From positions 1-9,273 of the forward strand of contig CAMPIX010000043.1 in NCBI GenBank assembly GCA_946886565.1: 9,273 nucleotides of DNA, given 5' to 3'. This DNA comes from an uncultured Altererythrobacter sp. Lineage in GTDB: Bacteria > Pseudomonadota > Alphaproteobacteria > Sphingomonadales > Sphingomonadaceae. Positions 6,742 through 9,273 of the stretch are shown piece after piece (within the stretch, counting starts at the first letter, position 1; every line of letters starts with the position of its first letter). The notes beneath the pieces are model-generated. The model was not told the DNA's origin and did no database searches. It saw only the letters and a list, made by a program, of their open reading frames with translations. The position numbers and the translations under genes are program-made.

Positions 6742-7266
6742 CTATTCGCCCGCCACCGCTTGAGCTGCCGCCTGCTCGTCCGCGCGCGCCCCCATTTCGA
6801 CGGCGAACGCAATCAGGCCGGCGATGTTGTCTGCAGGAAGTGGATCGATCAGTTCGAGCCCGCGTGCGATATCGAGGCACTGGCCGAGCTTGATCTCGGT
6901 TGCCGCCATCTGCTGGAGAAGTGCGGTGACGAACGGCTTGAGCGCCTCGTCGGGCATGCCCGAGATCATCGCGGGGTCCATGCCGTCGTCGCTGCCGAGC
7001 GCAACAAGCGCGCCTCTGGCTTCGGCCCAGTGCGCATCTGCACCCTGGGCAAACTTCGCCGCGAGCCGATCGGCATTTCGCGCGACGTAGCCATCGGGCG
7101 AAAGCTGCGCCGAACAGCGCGCCTGATAGCCCTCGAACAGCGCGGGCAGGCCGAAGCGGACCGCGCTCTCGATCTGCGCCGGGTCGAGTTGCGGCTGCGC
7201 CTGTGCGGGCGCCGCAAAGGCGAGTGGCAGGGCGGCAATGACCAATGCGCGCTTGATGGATGTCAC
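6742..7266 (-). CDS. Small exported protein of unknown function
   Basis: A 174-residue protein I do not recognise. It opens with a textbook signal peptide (MTSIKRALVIAALPLAFAAP, then AQA-Q, cleavage after residue 23). The mature chain is about 150 residues, helical and alanine-rich, with exactly two cysteines (Cys51 and Cys130) that could form a periplasmic disulfide. There is no lipobox, transmembrane segment or catalytic signature. The start is GTG at 7266, backed by AAGGA 7 nt upstream. It sits 17 bp after ispDF and 2 bp before the cinA-like gene, so it is almost certainly co-transcribed with them, though neither neighbour is exported. Similar unnamed proteins probably occur at the same place in sphingomonads, which I cannot check. 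Confidence 0.8.
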   Translation of the reverse strand: MTSIKRALVIAALPLAFAAPAQAQPQLDPAQIESAVRFGLPALFEGYQARCSAQLSPDGYVARNADRLAAKFAQGADAHWAEARGALVALGSDDGMDPAMISGMPDEALKPFVTALLQQMAATEIKLGQCLDIARGLELIDPLPADNIAGLIAFAVEMGARADEQAAAQAVAGE

Positions 7267-7273
7267 AAATCGA

Positions 7274-7278
7274 TCCTT
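7274..7278 (-). promoter_or_regulatory. Ribosome binding site for the GTG-started exported protein
   Basis: AAGGA on the minus strand, 7 nt before GTG 7266, lies within the 17-bp gap after the ispDF stop. It supports the non-ATG start and a separate initiation event rather than read-through coupling. Confidence 0.65.
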
Positions 7279-7283
7279 TCCAG

Positions 7284-8435
7284 TCAGTCCATGCGGACGA
7301 GCGTGGCCACGGCCTGCGCCGCGATACCTTCGCTCCGGCCGGTCAGGCCGAGTCCCTCGGTAGTCGTGGCCTTCACGCTAACCGCGCCGACATCGATCGC
7401 CAAGAGTTCGGCTATCCGCGCGCGCATCGCGTCCCGATGCGGACCTATCTTAGGCGCCTCGCAGATGATTGTCAGGTCGAGATTGCCGACAGAATAGCCA
7501 GCCGAAGCGACCAAGACCGCGGCATGCTCGACGAAACGCGACGACGGTGCCCCTTTCCACTGCGGATCGCTCGGCGGGAAATGCGCACCGATGTCGCCTT
7601 CGCCGATCGCCCCGAGCAGCGCATCGACCAGCGCGTGGAGCGCGACGTCGGCGTCGCTGTGTCCGGCGAGGCCACGATCGTGCGGGATCAGGACGCCGCC
7701 GAGCCACAGCTCCTCACCCGCTGCGAGGCGGTGCACGTCGAAGCCCATTCCGGTGCGGATCGGGGAGCGTTCGGTCACGAAATCCTCCGCGAAAGTCAGT
7801 TTCCTCAGCGCCTCGTCGCCCTCGACCAGCGCCACGCTGCCGCCCGCCGCGCGCAGGACTTGCGCATCGTCGCCGGCGGTGGCTTCGCCCTGCCAGGCGC
7901 GATGCGCTGCGAGGATTTCGGGGTAGCGGAACGCCTGTGGGGTCTGGACCCGGCGCAAGGTTTCGCGATCCGCCGCTCCCGCCATGATGCCATCCGCCTC
8001 GATGGCGAGGCTGTCGACCACGGGCAGCACGGGAATCGCGCCGGGATGGTCCGCAAGGGTTGCCAGCAGTCGCTCGATCACCGGGCGGGCGAGGGCAGGG
8101 CGGGCGGCGTCGTGGATCAGGACATGCTGCGGCGGATCGGCTTCAAGAGCCTCGAGCGCGCGGCGCACGGAGTTCTGCCGCGTCGCACCGCCAGCGATGA
8201 ACTGCACGCCTTGAATCTCGCCAAGCGCTTCGGTCGCGATCTCCTCGGCACCATCCGGAATCGCGACAACGATCCGCGTGGCTCCGGCTTCCGCCAGCGC
8301 CTCCACCGCGTGCCGCACCACCGGCTTGCCACGCCAGCGCGCGAACTGCTTGGGAACCGACTGTCCCGCACGTAAGCCTTTGCCGGCCGCGACAACGATC
8401 ACGGCGAAGGGGGGTAAGGGGGCACTATCCGGCAT
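7284..8435 (-). CDS. ispDF: Bifunctional IspD-IspF enzyme of the MEP isoprenoid pathway
   Basis: A 383-residue fusion catalysing two non-consecutive MEP-pathway steps. The N-terminal half (1-226) is MEP cytidylyltransferase: AAGKGLRAG (16-24) and PKQ (28-30) supply Arg22 and Lys29, equivalent to E. coli Arg20 and Lys27, and VLIHDAARP and KLTFAEDF follow. The C-terminal half (from Arg227) is MECDP synthase: GFDVHRL gives metal ligands Asp233 and His235, [19 protein letters not shown] gives His267, and [18 protein letters not shown] closes the domain. The IspF offset to E. coli is a constant 225, so the domain is intact. The fusion is usual in alphaproteobacteria. ATG 8435 has a tight GGAG 3 nt upstream. 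It leads the minus-strand operon and is divergent from dusB. Confidence 0.98.
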   Translation of the reverse strand: MPDSAPLPPFAVIVVAAGKGLRAGQSVPKQFARWRGKPVVRHAVEALAEAGATRIVVAIPDGAEEIATEALGEIQGVQFIAGGATRQNSVRRALEALEADPPQHVLIHDAARPALARPVIERLLATLADHPGAIPVLPVVDSLAIEADGIMAGAADRETLRRVQTPQAFRYPEILAAHRAWQGEATAGDDAQVLRAAGGSVALVEGDEALRKLTFAEDFVTERSPIRTGMGFDVHRLAAGEELWLGGVLIPHDRGLAGHSDADVALHALVDALLGAIGEGDIGAHFPPSDPQWKGAPSSRFVEHAAVLVASAGYSVGNLDLTIICEAPKIGPHRDAMRARIAELLAIDVGAVSVKATTTEGLGLTGRSEGIAAQAVATLVRMD

Positions 8436-8510
8436 CGGCTCCGCGCGCTAGCGGCTTGCACCGGGAGCGGCAATCCACTATGCGCTGCCCAAATTTTAGG
8501 CACATTTCCG
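8436..8510. promoter_or_regulatory. 75-bp divergent regulatory gap between ispDF and dusB
   Basis: Both genes start from this gap, so it must carry two promoters unless they extend into the coding regions. On the plus strand TTGCAC (8456-8461) and TATGCG (8479-8484) are spaced by exactly 17 bp, a possible weak sigma-70-type promoter for dusB with a leader of about 20 nt. Each hexamer matches the consensus at only 3 of 6 positions. No operator palindrome was seen. Confidence 0.35.
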
Positions 8511-9273
8511 ATGACTTCGCTTCCCATCCCCCCGGCGCTGAAGCCGATCCATGTCGGCCCGGTCGCGATCGACTGCCCGGTTGTGCTCGCGCCGATGACC
8601 GGCGTCACCGACATGCCGTTCCGCACCCTCGTGCGGCGCTACGGCTCGGGCCTCAACGTGACCGAGATGATCGCCAGCGAGGCGGCGATCCGCGAAACTC
8701 GCCAATCGGTGCAGAAGGCCGCCTGGGACCCGGTGGAGGAGCCGGTCTCGATGCAGCTCGTCGGATGCGACCCGAGCTCGATGGGCGAGGCGGCGAAGCT
8801 TCAGGAGGGCAACGGCGCCGAGATCATCGACATCAACTTCGGCTGCCCGGTGCGCAAGGTCGTCGGGCAGTTGGCCGGATCGGCGCTGATGCGCGAAGTG
8901 CCGCTCGCCACGAAGCTGATGAAGGCGACGGTCGAGGCCGTCTCGGTGCCGGTGACGGTCAAGATGCGGATGGGCTGGGACCACGACAGCCTCAACGCGC
9001 CCGACCTCGCGAAGATCGCCGAGGATCTGGGCGTGAAGATGATCACCGTCCACGGCCGCACGCGCAACCAGATGTACAAGGGCAGCGCCGACTGGAGCTT
9101 TATCCGCAAGGTGAAGGATGCGGTTTCGATCCCGGTGATCGTCAACGGCGACATCTGCGGGGTCGAGGATGCGGCGACGGCGCTTGAGCAGTCGGGCGCC
9201 GACGGGCTGATGATCGGACGCGGCGCCTACGGCAAGCCGTGGCTGCTCGGCCAGGTCATGCACTGGTGGCGCA
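8511..9273 (+). CDS. dusB: tRNA-dihydrouridine synthase DusB, N-terminal ~254 residues (3' end outside window)
   Basis: FMN enzyme that reduces specific uridines in tRNA to dihydrouridine using NADPH. The TIM-barrel start is clear: [13 protein letters not shown] (26-38) binds [12 protein letters not shown] follows, and [11 protein letters not shown] carries the catalytic Cys112. [32 protein letters not shown] and [16 protein letters not shown] complete the phosphate-binding part. About 80 residues, the helical tRNA-binding domain, lie beyond the window. The ATG at 8511 has only a weak TAGG 10 nt upstream, but no other in-frame start fits. In many alphaproteobacteria dusB (old name nifR3) precedes ntrB-ntrC, so nitrogen-regulation genes may follow; that is inference. 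Confidence 0.96.
   Translation, partial: MTSLPIPPALKPIHVGPVAIDCPVVLAPMTGVTDMPFRTLVRRYGSGLNVTEMIASEAAIRETRQSVQKAAWDPVEEPVSMQLVGCDPSSMGEAAKLQEGNGAEIIDINFGCPVRKVVGQLAGSALMREVPLATKLMKATVEAVSVPVTVKMRMGWDHDSLNAPDLAKIAEDLGVKMITVHGRTRNQMYKGSADWSFIRKVKDAVSIPVIVNGDICGVEDAATALEQSGADGLMIGRGAYGKPWLLGQVMHWWR

Noticed and set aside
6740..6880. Extended CinA-like start at ATG 6880
   Set aside because: The added residues are read from within the upstream exported-protein gene in another frame and are low-complexity; ATG 6739 sits 2 bp after that gene's stop.
7260..8375. A 371-residue plus-strand open frame opposite ispDF
   Set aside because: IspD and IspF catalytic residues are intact on the other strand, and this frame shows no recognisable protein family.

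Overview
The window looks like chromosomal housekeeping DNA from a high-GC alphaproteobacterium. Sphingomonadales, Erythrobacter-like, is my best guess. The reasons are the strong GC bias at third codon positions, a fused IspD-IspF enzyme, lipA overlapping a COQ10/RatA-type gene, and dusB diverging from ispDF. The taxonomic call rests on recalled gene order and protein character, not on a database search.

Layout, left to right. (1) 1-1663, minus strand: the 5' two-thirds of gyrA, running off the left edge. (2) 1664-1950: a divergent intergenic region with a 17-nt alternating GC tract and no promoter I would defend. (3) 1951-3318, plus: an exported helical-repeat (TPR-like) protein of unknown function, closed by a strong intrinsic terminator at 3347-3374. 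A 20-bp tandem duplication follows at once and reaches into the end of the next gene. (4) 4810 down to 3403, minus: a beta-carbonic anhydrase followed 40 bp later by a NYN-domain nuclease-like protein with a C-terminal LOTUS/OST-HTH-like region. (5) 4867-6278, plus: lipA and a COQ10/RatA-family START-domain gene, coupled through a one-base stop/start overlap. (6) 8435 down to 6239, minus: ispDF, a small exported protein, and a stand-alone CinA C-terminal-domain (PncC-like) gene, with gaps of 17 and 2 bp that suggest one operon. Its last gene overlaps the tail of the COQ10-like gene by 40 bp, head-on. (7) 8511-9273, plus: the 5' part of dusB, divergent from ispDF and running off the right edge.

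The genes do not form one pathway. They cover DNA topology (gyrA), lipoate synthesis (lipA), respiratory quinone function (COQ10-like), isoprenoid precursor synthesis, which also feeds quinone side chains (ispDF), nicotinamide nucleotide salvage (cinA/pncC), CO2/bicarbonate balance (carbonic anhydrase) and tRNA dihydrouridine (dusB). Two exported proteins and the NYN-LOTUS protein are the least understood. I found no mobile element, phage gene, CRISPR array, RNA gene or toxin-antitoxin cassette, and no convincing new multi-gene system. The points worth a second look are small ones: the tandem duplication, the antisense gene overlap, and the poorly characterised exported and RNA-related proteins.
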